Shown here one piece after another: positions 1 through 8,546 of a stretch of 29,772 nucleotides of DNA. Source of the stretch: a virus; IMG/VR virus record IMGVR_UViG_3300028925_007344, positions 1 through 29,772 of that record; one strand, given 5' to 3'. The position numbers were made by a program, and so were the translations under genes. How positions within the stretch are numbered: position 1 is the stretch's first letter; each line of letters opens with the position of its first letter. The notes below the pieces were generated by a model. That model was given only the letters and a program-made list of their open reading frames with translations. It was not told the DNA's origin and searched no databases.

Positions 1-295
1 CCACTTTCGCTCTGAACTTCAACTAGACCCCCGGTTTCGGCTCAAACAAAGGGCTTCTGGCGCCTCAAACACGCCAGGATCGACGCTGCTGGACTGCAAT
101 CGCGCAGATGTAGGGCAAGTCATCGACCCCGGTGGGGCGCTTACGATGGATTGCAGGGCGTATGGTGGCAGTGGCAGCGCCAGCTCCCCTCCCCCCTGGC
201 ATGTTGTTTCGCTGGGGCGGAGTCACCGCAGCCCACAAGGAGGGAGGCCACGGGACTCGACGCCACCAGCACGCAGCCGTGAAGCATGCGTTGAT
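1..295. other. Left-end region without a supported gene
   Basis: No convincing gene is seen on either strand. On the minus strand there are only short open frames of 34 and 49 codons with no recognisable content. A weak 6-bp inverted repeat (CTGGCG/CGCCAG, 57-77) could form a hairpin downstream of the HNH gene, without a good T-run. In many phages an HNH nuclease gene lies next to the packaging site and terminase genes, so this stretch could be near a genome end; that is inference only. Confidence 0.4.
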
Positions 296-673
296 CTAGT
301 ACTCTTCCTTGTGCCTCATGTGGAACGGCACCCTAGGTCCCCGGGCATCGGACTCGATGCCTGTCTTGGTCCGGTGACACGGCACGCAGAGCAGACGGAT
401 GTTGTCTGAGTAGTCGGTGCCGCCGTCTATCAGCGGAATATGGTGGTCTACGCTCAGCTTCACGTCAGCGTTCAAGCATGCTGCGCAAGCGTAAGATCCA
501 GGGTTAGCCAAGTACGCTCGGCGGACCCTGGCTGCTGCACCATCGCCAGGTGCGGTCGTGCGGTGATGATCCTTGCGCCTGCGTGCTGCACGGTGATGAG
601 CAACGCAGCGGACCTTGCCGTTGTAAACAAGCGTGCCGCAGTCCAAGCAAGGGATGGGCGGGATCGATATCAT
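296..673 (-). CDS. HNH endonuclease
   Basis: Small HNH-family nuclease, 125 aa from the chosen start. The HNH core is visible as VDHHIPLIDGG, then DNIRLLC, then CVPCH, giving candidate catalytic His77/His78, Asn91 and His100. Cys pairs at about 9/12, 63/66 and 96/99 probably bind structural zinc. The open frame continues to 739, but only the ATG at 673 has a ribosome site (TGAGG, 8 nt upstream); the longer form has none. It is the last gene of the leftward replication operon. HNH proteins next to terminase genes often assist cos cleavage and packaging; since terminase is outside the window, that role is inferred. Family is sure, start and role less so. Confidence 0.85.
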   Translation of the reverse strand: MISIPPIPCLDCGTLVYNGKVRCVAHHRAARRRKDHHRTTAPGDGAAARVRRAYLANPGSYACAACLNADVKLSVDHHIPLIDGGTDYSDNIRLLCVPCHRTKTGIESDARGPRVPFHMRHKEEY

Positions 674-743
674 CGTCAGCGCCTCATCCATCGCGTAAAC
701 TGCCTGCACTATCATATGTGTCCAGAATCGGATCTTCATGCGG

Positions 744-1553
744 TTACAGCAAGGAAATAAGCTGCGTTCTTGCAGTGATCAGCATGCGAGTTGCGCTCGT
801 CTGATGCACGCCAAGGATGAGCCCGACCTCTTCGTCGGTGGCCTCACGGTTGCCGAAGTACTTGATCGAGATGATCTCCCGATGGGCCTCCGACAACTGC
901 CCTAGTACAGCATCAATGCGACCGGACGCTTCGAGTCTCGACAGAAGCCCATCTTCGAAGCTCGCTGCATGGTCTACGACGTCCTCTTCTTCGAGCTCGA
1001 AGCCGTCCCAGTCATCGACCTTGGCTGGCTCGTTGATCGAGTCGACCGAGTAAACCATTGCGAGCGCATCTTCGCCCCGGGCTATCTCAGCGTCATCGAG
1101 GTCCTCGATGTCCTCGTGGTGTACCTTGTTGGCGAGCAGCGACGTCTTCCGAGGAAGAGCGATGCCGTACCGTAGGGCAGCTTCAGCGTCAGTGATCGAG
1201 CCAGCGATGTACATGCGAGCGTACGTCATGAACCTGGCTTCGCCTCCTGGCACGTAAGCGTCGAGCGCCTTCAGCACGCCTACACGGCACTCGGCAGCGA
1301 GATCGTCCTTGATGCCCTTGGAGCCATCTCGGGCATGTACAGCTTCCAGGATCATGCCCTCGCATTCTAGGACCAGCAACGCACGGGCAGTCTGCTCAAC
1401 AGACCGCTCATGCACACCGAATGACTTGCCGATCCTCTTTATCTCGCGCTTCTGTGTGGAATCGGCGTCTCCCATGTAGACCTCGTGCGCAAGAGCCTCC
1501 TGCTCTGCGGTCAGCTCGACATAGGGCATCTCGAACAGCGGTATCCGGCTCAT
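744..1553 (-). CDS. Sigma-70-like transcription factor
   Basis: A 269-aa protein with the layout of a small sigma factor. Residues about 81-128 (KDDLAAECRVGVLKALDAY, then ARFMTYARMYI) match sigma region 2, which binds core RNA polymerase and the -10 box. Residues about 209-266, from RIDAVLGQLSEAHREII, match the region 4 helix-turn-helix that contacts the -35 box. An acidic linker (about 146-200) separates them. The start overlaps the previous stop by ATGA. It sits at the end of the replication operon, as expected for a factor that switches on a later gene class. Candidate targets are the repeated TTGGTT-17-TACATT promoters in this window (inference). Because region 2 is somewhat divergent, a sigma-like DNA-binding regulator is the alternative. 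Confidence 0.75.
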   Translation of the reverse strand: MSRIPLFEMPYVELTAEQEALAHEVYMGDADSTQKREIKRIGKSFGVHERSVEQTARALLVLECEGMILEAVHARDGSKGIKDDLAAECRVGVLKALDAYVPGGEARFMTYARMYIAGSITDAEAALRYGIALPRKTSLLANKVHHEDIEDLDDAEIARGEDALAMVYSVDSINEPAKVDDWDGFELEEEDVVDHAASFEDGLLSRLEASGRIDAVLGQLSEAHREIISIKYFGNREATDEEVGLILGVHQTSATRMLITARTQLISLL

Positions 1554-1888
1554 ATCGATCCCTCAACTGACAGTTCAAGCGCAGCCTGAGCACGACGCAG
1601 TTGGTACAACGCATCGGTGATCGCTTTCTCGCCCTGCGCCCTGGTGGGCGACTTCGCAAGGTTGGCGACAGCTGCGTTGCCCGTGCGGTCCGTCGTGTCA
1701 GAGCTCCGGCCACCAGGCTCCATGTTCCAGCCCGACTTGATGCCCCGTTCCTCATACAGCCACTGCGACAGGGTCGCCAGCTCCTTTGAGAGCCGTTGGA
1801 TCTCCATCAGTGACACGTCGAACCATTCCTTGCGTGCCGAGAGTTGTGTCATCCTCTTGTCGGCCTTGCTGATTCCTTGTGTACTCAT
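1550..1888 (-). CDS. Hypothetical protein between polymerase and sigma-like genes
   Basis: A 112-aa protein I do not recognise. It is predicted mainly helical, with a possible coiled coil around residues 20-50 (EWFDVSLMEIQRLSKELATL) and another helix at the C-terminus (ITDALYQLRRAQAALELS). The ATG at 1888 is chosen because the stereotyped ribosome site AAAGGAGCAAC lies just upstream and the ATG overlaps the polymerase stop (ATGA). No catalytic motif, signal peptide or membrane segment is seen. The tight overlap with both neighbours shows it is co-translated with the DNA polymerase and sigma-like genes. Confidence 0.75.
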   Translation of the reverse strand: MSTQGISKADKRMTQLSARKEWFDVSLMEIQRLSKELATLSQWLYEERGIKSGWNMEPGGRSSDTTDRTGNAAVANLAKSPTRAQGEKAITDALYQLRRAQAALELSVEGSI

Positions 1889-3636
1889 CTCGTTGCTCCT
1901 TTGTTGTCGTAGCCTGCGCCCCAAGATGGGCCGAAGACCTCGCTGTCTGTTGCGATCTTGACGCCGTGGAAGTCGTCCATCGACATGATGGATCCGATCT
2001 CCTTGGCGAACTCGTGTTCTGTGCCCGATGGCGCTTGCCAGAGCACTTCATCGTGCACAACCATTAGGACATGGTCGAAGAGGCCCGCTGCGTCGATCCT
2101 CAGCAGTGCCTGAGCCAGAATGTCACGTGCAGTGGACTGCACGAGGTAGTTTGTGGCGCTGTAGACACGGTCACGGTCGAGCGGTAGCACACGGCCCGTC
2201 ACGGTTTTCACATGGTATTTTTCACGTGCCGCAGTGGTCTGCACCGAGTCCGACCAGCGCCGCACACCGGGGTAAGTCCGTGCGAACCCTTGCAGCGTCT
2301 TCTTGGCTTCCGGCATCGAGATACCGGCCTGCTCAGACAGGGCCGATGGTCCTCCGCCGTAGACGGTGAGGAAGTTGGCCATCTTGCCGACCTTGCGGCT
2401 CACCTTGGCTGCGTCGGCGGTCATCTGATGAAGATCAGCGCCGTCCTTGAACGCTTGCAGCATCGTCTTCTCCTGAGCGAGAGCTGCGAGCACACGGAGC
2501 TCCACGGCCTGGTAATCGGATGCGCCCATGACCATGCCGGGATCGGCAACGAACATCGAACGGATCGAAGCGTCACCGGACGGCAACTGCTGCAGCGGCG
2601 GGTTGGACACGGACATGCGCCCAGTGCGGGCACCAAGAGGTCGGATCCATGGATGGCTTCGATGGTCGGAGCCCAGAAGCTCCAACGTGCCTTCAACGTA
2701 CGATGTCCTGGACTTGTTGGCCCGTCGCATGTCGAGCACTGCCGAAGCCAGCGGACTGTTGGGCAGCGTCGCCAGAACAGACTCGTCAGTTGAGAAGTCG
2801 CCTCCTGGCGTCTTCTTGGTCAGCTTCACGCCAGCCAGCAGCAGCGCCTCACGGAGTTGCTTGCCTGAGCGAGGATTCGTGACGCCCAGCTTTACGGCGA
2901 TGTCCTCTGCGGCTTGGGCGTCAGCTTCGAGGCTCTTACCGAGCTCCGTGGCGTATCGCTTGTCGACGAGCATGCCCTTAGAGGTCAGCTTGGCCATCAG
3001 ATGCGCCAGTTGGCGTTCGAACTCCAACAGCCTACCCATGCCACGCTCGATCACGGTCGGTTTCAGCTCTTCGAACAGACGGAATGTCAGCACGGCGTCC
3101 AGACCGGCGTATCGCACATAGTCGGGCTGCCGAATGTCGACTTGGGCCCAGCCGGTGTTCTTGGTCCAGCCCTTGTCCCGGAAGTGGGCCACCAACGCTT
3201 TCTCGCCGTCGGTTGAGTCCGCCCCGAGCAGCTCGGCACACAACGACTTGAGGCCATGCCGTTTTGAAGGGTCCACGAGGTGCGACAGCATCGCCGTGTC
3301 GAAAGCGAACGGGAACAGCTCAAGCATGCCCATCGAGAGCAGGTCGAACGGTGCGTTGTGGAAGATTAGGCCGACACCGGAGTGCAGCGAGTCCTTCCAG
3401 AGCCGGTCGAAGCGTCCCCCGGCCTCGAAGACCCATGCCGTATTGGCGTCGCCGATCTGCACGAGCCTCAACGACCATCCGTCGCAGAACACGTCCAACC
3501 CTGACGTCTCGGTGTCAACTGCGACCAGGTTCCGGTCACGGAACCACTCTGTGAACGCAGCAGCGTCATCTGGTGTTCGCACTGGGCACACGGTGGCACC
3601 GAACGGTGCTTTCAGTTCTTCAGTTCGCTCGGTCAT
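1885..3636 (-). CDS. DNA polymerase I (family A) with 3'-5' exonuclease
   Basis: Replicative phage polymerase of 583 aa. The DnaQ-like proofreading domain is complete: ExoI VDTETSGLD (Asp41, Glu43), ExoII FHNAPFD (Asn94, Asp98) and ExoIII YAGLD (Asp180). The polymerase domain follows, with RTGRMSVSNPPLQQLP at 337-352, motif A SDYQAVELR (Asp374), motif B RKVGKMANFLTVYG (about 414-427) and motif C VVHDE (His528, Asp529). It lacks the 5'-3' exonuclease domain of bacterial Pol I, as is usual for phage enzymes of 550-650 aa. Start and stop overlap both neighbours by ATGA, so it is translated together with the primase-helicase, its probable partner at the fork. Confidence 0.97.
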   Translation of the reverse strand: MTERTEELKAPFGATVCPVRTPDDAAAFTEWFRDRNLVAVDTETSGLDVFCDGWSLRLVQIGDANTAWVFEAGGRFDRLWKDSLHSGVGLIFHNAPFDLLSMGMLELFPFAFDTAMLSHLVDPSKRHGLKSLCAELLGADSTDGEKALVAHFRDKGWTKNTGWAQVDIRQPDYVRYAGLDAVLTFRLFEELKPTVIERGMGRLLEFERQLAHLMAKLTSKGMLVDKRYATELGKSLEADAQAAEDIAVKLGVTNPRSGKQLREALLLAGVKLTKKTPGGDFSTDESVLATLPNSPLASAVLDMRRANKSRTSYVEGTLELLGSDHRSHPWIRPLGARTGRMSVSNPPLQQLPSGDASIRSMFVADPGMVMGASDYQAVELRVLAALAQEKTMLQAFKDGADLHQMTADAAKVSRKVGKMANFLTVYGGGPSALSEQAGISMPEAKKTLQGFARTYPGVRRWSDSVQTTAAREKYHVKTVTGRVLPLDRDRVYSATNYLVQSTARDILAQALLRIDAAGLFDHVLMVVHDEVLWQAPSGTEHEFAKEIGSIMSMDDFHGVKIATDSEVFGPSWGAGYDNKGATR

Positions 3637-6056
3637 CGCAGGTCCTCCAAGGAAAGTCCGGTTGGGCCGGGTTCGATGTCCAGTGTAGCGGGCTCAGGCA
3701 GCGATTCAGCACTGTCTGACGGGACTGCCCCGACCGCTATGTCGGTCCAGACTTGCCCTGAGTTGGTGCGCTTACGCATGATGCCCCGCTCTTCTAGGGC
3801 GCCTGCAAGAGCGATCTTTGACCAACGGAGCTTCTCCGGCGTCAGCTGTTCATCGCACCACTCCAAGTAGGCCCGGTAGACCTCAAGTGCAGTGGCACGG
3901 CCACCAGGACTATCGGTGATCATGCCGGGGTAGAACCCGCCGAGAGCGTCGGAGGTGCCCCTGTAGTCTGCGGTGGCGTTCACGACACTGTCGGGGTCCT
4001 GTAGGCCGTCACGTGACCAGTCAACTGCGCCAGCAACCGCCCATGCCAGAATCCCTTCGGACTCGGCGATGAGCTTGTCGGTCAAGTAGTGGTCACGGTC
4101 CTCTTCTTCGAAGTACCGTTTGAACGGGATTAGCTTCACACGGCGCCACAGACCCTCATCGGCACCACGGAACCGTGGCTTGTGGTTCGTGGCCAGCAGG
4201 ATCAGGAACGTCGGCCTGAACGAGAAGAACTCTTTGCGCATGAAGCGTGCCGTCACGAGGTCGGAGCCGGTCAGTCGCTTGATCGTCGACTCGTTCATTG
4301 GTGCAGCTGCGTCCCCTTCTGACGCAACGACGAGGCGTGCGCCCATGAGTGCTGCGACGTCGTTGGGGATGCCTCCGCCACCTGGCTTCGACTCGAACGT
4401 CGAGAACGGGGTCGTTGTCGTGACATCGGCGAAGAGCCTTGACAGTGTGTCGTTGAAGACGCTCTTTCCGTTGGCGCCACGCCCGTACATGACGGCGAAG
4501 CATTGCTCGGACGTGTGGCCGGTGATTCCGTAGCCGATGAGCCGTTGCATGTAGCTCGGCATGCCTGGCATGTCCGGGAAGATCTCTTCGAGGAAGCCGA
4601 CCCATCTGTTGGCCTTCGCTTCCGGCCTGTAGTTGACGTCGATGATCTTCGAGATGAATAGCTCAGGGTCGTGCGGTCCCAGAAGTCCAGTGCGGAGGTT
4701 CACGACGCCGTTGGCGACAGCGAGCAAGTCGTAGTCTCCGTCGAGTTGGTCGACGTGCATTGCCACACCTGGAAGGGCCTGGCATTCTCTGATCATCGAG
4801 TCGAGTGCCCTTGTCGACTGCGAGCGCTTGCCCCAAGAGATGACTGCGCCAGCGTCGACGTCGCCCTCCTCTTCGAGCTTGAACCCGGAGTCGAGGATAG
4901 CTTCGACTACCTCGTGGGCTGCGGTCCGCACACGGTCGTGCGTATCGAACGCCCACACCTTGCCGGTCCACAGAAGGAACCCGATCTCGGGCACGAACCG
5001 TACCAGGCCACCAAGGTGATGGCGCAAACGTCGGGAGTTGCCAAGGTCAGTGAACTGGAACTTGGGCTCCGCTTCATCCGTATCGTCGTCCACTGCGACG
5101 TGGTCGATTGCGGCTTGCTTGGCGTTGCGGACAGCGCCAGCGAGCCCTGTTGCGAAGCTTTCACGATCCGACGTGAACCACTCGTTCAGGTCGCCGATGC
5201 CTTCCGGCAGCGACATGACGGCAACATCGATGCCTTCGCCAGCCAGCGCAGCGGACAGCGAACGACCGAAGTCGATGCCAGCACGATCGTTGTCGCCACA
5301 GACGATGACCTTCTTGCCACGGAGGCCAGCAGCCAACGTGCGCTTCAGGGCATCGTTGCGTCCCAGCGAAGCGCCACGGACAGCGATAGCAGCGAACCCG
5401 GCAGCGTATGCTGTAAGGGCGTCAGATGGCCCCTCAGTGACCAGGACATAGTCGAGGCCTGTCTGTGGGTCCATGACAGCGAGCGTCGCCCACGAGGACC
5501 CTTGCGGGTTCCGCAGTCCGCACCAGCGCACAGAAGACTCGCCCAGTGCACGTCCCTGTAAGCCACGTGGCACGCCATCGAAGCCGAGGAACGGCACCGT
5601 CAGCCGGTCGGCGTCAGAGAACTTGCCGAGCGTGGCTTCCCAGCCGATGCCGTCATCGAAGCCGAGCGACAGGTCAGCAGCGTCAGCTGTCGACATGCCG
5701 AAGCGGTCTTCGATGTAGGCAGCAGCAGACGAGCCCGGTAGGGCAGCGGCAGCCGTGGCCACATACTCGAACAATGCAGTGAACTGTTCCAGAGACGGAG
5801 TGGCGTCGCCACCTGAGGCTACTTCTACCTCGCCGGTCGGGTCCCAGCCGAACAGGTCCGCCGCTGTCATCTTGAGCGCCTTCAGCACTGCGGTCTTCGA
5901 GCAGCCAGCACGGCAGTGCAGCAGCATGGCGTCGCCATCGACTGCTACTCGCAGCGACGGGTCGGTGTCGTTGTGGGCCGGGCACGGCACGACATAGCCG
6001 TCGTGCTCCCGCGCCACTGCATCGAACTGCCCGATCCACTCATTCAGCTTCTTCAT
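3633..6056 (-). CDS. Primase-helicase (zinc finger, Toprim, D5/SF3 helicase)
   Basis: An 807-aa bifunctional replication protein. The N-terminus has a CHC2-like zinc finger (Cys25, His28, Cys48, Cys52). The Toprim primase core follows with VTEGPSDA (Glu208, Asp212) and CGDNDRAG (Asp255, Asp257). The C-terminal half is a D5/P4-type superfamily 3 helicase: Walker A GRGANGKS (525-532), acidic Walker B region VVASEGD (about 577-581), sensor LLATNHKPR and an arginine pair in GLWRRV (638/639). It should prime and unwind phage DNA for the family A polymerase encoded directly downstream. Overlaps at both ends are ATGA. All domains appear intact. Confidence 0.96.
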   Translation of the reverse strand: MKKLNEWIGQFDAVAREHDGYVVPCPAHNDTDPSLRVAVDGDAMLLHCRAGCSKTAVLKALKMTAADLFGWDPTGEVEVASGGDATPSLEQFTALFEYVATAAAALPGSSAAAYIEDRFGMSTADAADLSLGFDDGIGWEATLGKFSDADRLTVPFLGFDGVPRGLQGRALGESSVRWCGLRNPQGSSWATLAVMDPQTGLDYVLVTEGPSDALTAYAAGFAAIAVRGASLGRNDALKRTLAAGLRGKKVIVCGDNDRAGIDFGRSLSAALAGEGIDVAVMSLPEGIGDLNEWFTSDRESFATGLAGAVRNAKQAAIDHVAVDDDTDEAEPKFQFTDLGNSRRLRHHLGGLVRFVPEIGFLLWTGKVWAFDTHDRVRTAAHEVVEAILDSGFKLEEEGDVDAGAVISWGKRSQSTRALDSMIRECQALPGVAMHVDQLDGDYDLLAVANGVVNLRTGLLGPHDPELFISKIIDVNYRPEAKANRWVGFLEEIFPDMPGMPSYMQRLIGYGITGHTSEQCFAVMYGRGANGKSVFNDTLSRLFADVTTTTPFSTFESKPGGGGIPNDVAALMGARLVVASEGDAAAPMNESTIKRLTGSDLVTARFMRKEFFSFRPTFLILLATNHKPRFRGADEGLWRRVKLIPFKRYFEEEDRDHYLTDKLIAESEGILAWAVAGAVDWSRDGLQDPDSVVNATADYRGTSDALGGFYPGMITDSPGGRATALEVYRAYLEWCDEQLTPEKLRWSKIALAGALEERGIMRKRTNSGQVWTDIAVGAVPSDSAESLPEPATLDIEPGPTGLSLEDLR

Positions 6057-6427
6057 GTCCTGTCTCCTTGTCCATCGATTGCCGCACGGCCTTCGATCAC
6101 TTCGTTGATGATACCGGCGAACGTGTCGAGATCCAACACGACGAACGCTTCGCCGACGTTCTTGTTTCTGCGCTTCGCAACAACGACACCGATAGGTGCC
6201 CCAGCTGCAAGCCCTTGCTCAGCGACTGCGTCGATCCACTCGGGCAGCCGCATATGTCCATGGTCTTTGGCCTGGATGACAAGGTCGGGCATCTCACGAA
6301 TTTCGATGTCTCCTTGGTCAGCACGGCCACGTTGCACCTTCCTCAAGGCGCCGAGACCAAGGGCCACGAGGTGGTTGACGATAGCCGATTCCCACCTTGT
6401 TCCCTTGGCCTTGTTCGCATTCGCCAT
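6053..6427 (-). CDS. PD-(D/E)XK nuclease, resolvase-like
   Basis: A 124-aa protein resembling archaeal/phage Hjc-type Holliday junction resolvases and restriction-like nucleases. Near the N-terminus KGTRWESAIVNHL carries the conserved Glu on the first helix. The catalytic strands are RGRADQGDI, with the metal-binding Asp, and LVIQAKDH, the expected (E/Q)xK element. The ATG at 6427 is chosen over an upstream ATG because it forms a TGATG overlap with the previous stop. Being fused by overlap to the primase-helicase gene, it most likely resolves recombination or replication intermediates before packaging. Family assignment is good; resolvase rather than another nuclease role is inferred. Confidence 0.75.
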   Translation of the reverse strand: MANANKAKGTRWESAIVNHLVALGLGALRKVQRGRADQGDIEIREMPDLVIQAKDHGHMRLPEWIDAVAEQGLAAGAPIGVVVAKRRNKNVGEAFVVLDLDTFAGIINEVIEGRAAIDGQGDRT

Positions 6428-7005
6428 CAGTCCTCTTCTCCCCATGCTTGGCCTTCGATGTCGTGTATCTCGTTGACTAGCTGGATCATGTTCGAGACAC
6501 GGTCCACCGGGTCGATGGCTTCAACGCCAGCGGCAGCAGCAGCTTCGAACATGAACGGCTGCGTTGCACCGAGCACGAGGGCATCGAACAGGTTGACGAC
6601 ACGTCCAAGGTCCTTCTCTTGCAGCATCGGAGCGATGACGCCCTTGTACGAGTTCCATGCGGTGAGCATGGACACGGCAGCAACCCAGCCGCCAACGATG
6701 GCGTCTTCGTTGTGCTCGTACTCGAAGTCGAGGATGTCATCGACCGACTCGTGCAGCACTTCGGCGTACGCCATGAACATCGGCGTATCGCCGACGATCG
6801 CAGACATTCGTTCCGGCTCGGTTGCGTGCCATTCCAGCGAAGCCTCTTCCAGTCCTGGCACTTCCAGGACCGGTGAACGGAGGACCTCATCTTCGAGGCC
6901 CTCCGTTGCACGAAGCTCACGCCGTATCCTTGTCACGCCGAGCGAGAAGAAAGCGGCAAACGTTGCCACGACTCCCGCTGCGACGTACAGGAACGGCGCG
7001 ACCAT
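6427..7005 (-). CDS. Membrane-anchored hypothetical protein
   Basis: A 192-aa protein I do not recognise. Residues about 3-22 (FLYVAAGVVATFAAFFSLG) form one transmembrane segment, followed by an RIRRELR basic stretch, which suggests an inner-membrane anchor with the C-terminal domain in the cytoplasm. The rest is acidic and mainly helical (for example the DDILDFEYEHNED region). It is locked between the RDF-like gene (TAATG overlap) and the resolvase-like gene (TGATG overlap), so it belongs to the replication operon. Tethering of phage DNA or proteins to the membrane would fit, but there is no direct evidence. Confidence 0.75.
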   Translation of the reverse strand: MVAPFLYVAAGVVATFAAFFSLGVTRIRRELRATEGLEDEVLRSPVLEVPGLEEASLEWHATEPERMSAIVGDTPMFMAYAEVLHESVDDILDFEYEHNEDAIVGGWVAAVSMLTAWNSYKGVIAPMLQEKDLGRVVNLFDALVLGATQPFMFEAAAAAGVEAIDPVDRVSNMIQLVNEIHDIEGQAWGEED

Positions 7006-7682
7006 TAGAAGGCGCCAGTCTCGTCGACGACGGCTTCGCCGATGGTGACAACCGGCTTCATGTACGAGATGCTCTCACCGGCGGCGTTCGTGAACTCCAC
7101 GAGCTCCTTCACGATCGTCGCATGAGCGTCGCCGTCAACCTTGCCGAAGCGAGCTTCGACGTCGTTGATGTCCTTGGCGAAGCCCCATGCAGACGAGTAG
7201 AACCGGAAGATCCCCTCGTTGACGAGGTTCGGTGTGTCGAGCCGGAAGAACAGACCGACTGATGGTTCGCATCCGGTGCCTTGCTTGGCGGCAGCTTTGC
7301 GCTCCGGCAACGTCGACGGGCATGCGCAGTCAGCGCAGTTCCCCGAGTCGTCAGCCTTCTGCACGATGCCGTCGCACTCCCGGATCTTGCCGTTGCGTCC
7401 CCACAGAACCATGTTGGCCTTGATGCCCACGAGGATCACGTCGAGCTTGTCGACCTCGGTGATCACCTGCAAGCCTTCAGGGCTTTGGGTCTCCCATTCC
7501 TCGACCTCGCCGCCGTACGAGTTGGCGACGGTCTCCATGACGCCACGTTCCGGCGAAGTGAACCGCCAGGTCGGCAACGACATCGGACGGCCGTTGAGCT
7601 GCATGCCCGACCGCATCGTTCCGATGAAGTCATCTGCTGGCTTGCGGACGTCTTCACTGTTTACTTCGAAGATGTTGATCAT
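7005..7682 (-). CDS. Recombination directionality factor-like protein (phiC31 gp3 type)
   Basis: A 225-aa protein with the pattern of the gp3-like family, whose founding member in phage phiC31 switches the serine integrase from integration to excision. Visible features are the WRFTSPERGVMETVANSYGG segment (about 39-58), a GLQVITEV strand, and a Cys cluster from ECDGI through NCADCACP to GTGCEPSVG (about 102-141) that probably binds zinc. FRFYSSAWGFAKDI follows. Many phages without a visible integrase carry this family, so a replication or DNA-binding role is equally possible. No integrase is encoded in this window. RBS AAGGAGTTCAGGAAA precedes the ATG. Confidence 0.7.
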   Translation of the reverse strand: MINIFEVNSEDVRKPADDFIGTMRSGMQLNGRPMSLPTWRFTSPERGVMETVANSYGGEVEEWETQSPEGLQVITEVDKLDVILVGIKANMVLWGRNGKIRECDGIVQKADDSGNCADCACPSTLPERKAAAKQGTGCEPSVGLFFRLDTPNLVNEGIFRFYSSAWGFAKDINDVEARFGKVDGDAHATIVKELVEFTNAAGESISYMKPVVTIGEAVVDETGAF

Positions 7683-7735
7683 TTTCCTGAACTCCTTGGT
7701 TGAACTGCCGACAGCGGACGCTGCCGACGAGGTAC

Positions 7736-7760
7736 TTGCCTTGCCTTGCCTTGCCTTGCC
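7736..7760. repeat. Five tandem TTGCC (GGCAA) pentamers
   Basis: Five exact TTGCC units in a row, reading GGCAA on the transcribed strand, directly after the TAA of the Cas4-like gene and before the RDF-like gene. A 9-bp imperfect hairpin with two G-U pairs (7707-7728) follows in the direction of transcription. The array may be a simple slippage repeat, or a protein or ribosome binding array in the 53-nt spacer before the next ribosome site. Confidence 0.8.
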
Positions 7761-8546
7761 TTACTCGCTCGACACGGGCCTCTCGCCGTGCGAGATCGCC
7801 GAACCGACAACGCCCTTCTTGAGGTTCTTCTCCCAGTCGAGGACCGTGCTCAGAGCACGGAACACGTCCATGAGCTCCACGTCAAGCTTGATGGGCACGA
7901 ACGACCAGCCTTCAGGGCGTGAATGGAACACTGCGCAACCTTCGATGGTTGGCATGTCCACCAGCGTCCCGTCTGGCAGTATGATCGAATCAGCAGCAGC
8001 GTATGCGTTCAGCTGCAAAGCAACTTCGGCATGCACGCCCGACTTCGTCGTCTTGTTGTCACCCATCACGGTCTGCCCGTTGATCTCAGCGATCCAGTCG
8101 AACGAACCGGCGTAAAGCGGATCGTCTGACCACACCGTGTCCTCAAGGAACAGGAAGTTCGGTGAGAACTCTTCGATCCACTCGTGGAAGTTCTCCACGA
8201 ACGGCTGCAGGTCCGGGTGCACACGGCCGATGTCTTCGCCCTTGGCGATGCGTTCGTACAGCTCGTGCACTTCGGTGCCGACGTTGGCGGAGCCACTGGT
8301 CGAACGCATCGGTGCGCGCTTCAGCCAGTCGATGGCACCGACCTTGTCGTTTAGCGCCAGCTGCACGAGTGCCCCGGCGTTCTCGACTGCATGCTCCGCT
8401 ACGACTTTCGCCGCCCAGAACTTCAAGAACTCCTTCGGGATCATGTTCAGGACGCTGGTCACGCCAGGCGCTTGCCGGTCGTCATTCGGGTTGATGTAGA
8501 AGCGGCTGCCCGCTTTCTTGAACGTCTGTACTTTCGGTGCTGTCAT
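7761..8546 (-). CDS. Cas4/RecB-like PD-(D/E)XK nuclease
   Basis: A 261-aa exonuclease-like protein. The order of motifs is that of Cas4/RecB nucleases: a His in GTEVHELYERI (about 90-100), then YAGSFDWIAE with the first metal Asp, then VMGDNKTTKSG supplying the second acid and catalytic Lys, then LQLNAYA with the conserved Gln and Tyr. The Cys cluster of true Cas4 proteins is not evident. Such genes are common in actinophages, where they are thought to process DNA ends during replication or recombination. The ATG at 8546 follows the stereotyped ribosome site CAAGGAGCAACGAC and overlaps the previous stop (ATGA). No Cas1 or CRISPR array is present. Confidence 0.85.
   Translation of the reverse strand: MTAPKVQTFKKAGSRFYINPNDDRQAPGVTSVLNMIPKEFLKFWAAKVVAEHAVENAGALVQLALNDKVGAIDWLKRAPMRSTSGSANVGTEVHELYERIAKGEDIGRVHPDLQPFVENFHEWIEEFSPNFLFLEDTVWSDDPLYAGSFDWIAEINGQTVMGDNKTTKSGVHAEVALQLNAYAAADSIILPDGTLVDMPTIEGCAVFHSRPEGWSFVPIKLDVELMDVFRALSTVLDWEKNLKKGVVGSAISHGERPVSSE

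Noticed and set aside
4671-5561. Plus-strand open frame of 296 codons
   Set aside because: Lies wholly opposite the primase-helicase gene, whose motifs are complete.
7761-8546. Cas4-like gene as part of a CRISPR-Cas system
   Set aside because: No Cas1, Cas2, effector or repeat array in the window; such nucleases are common free-standing phage genes.
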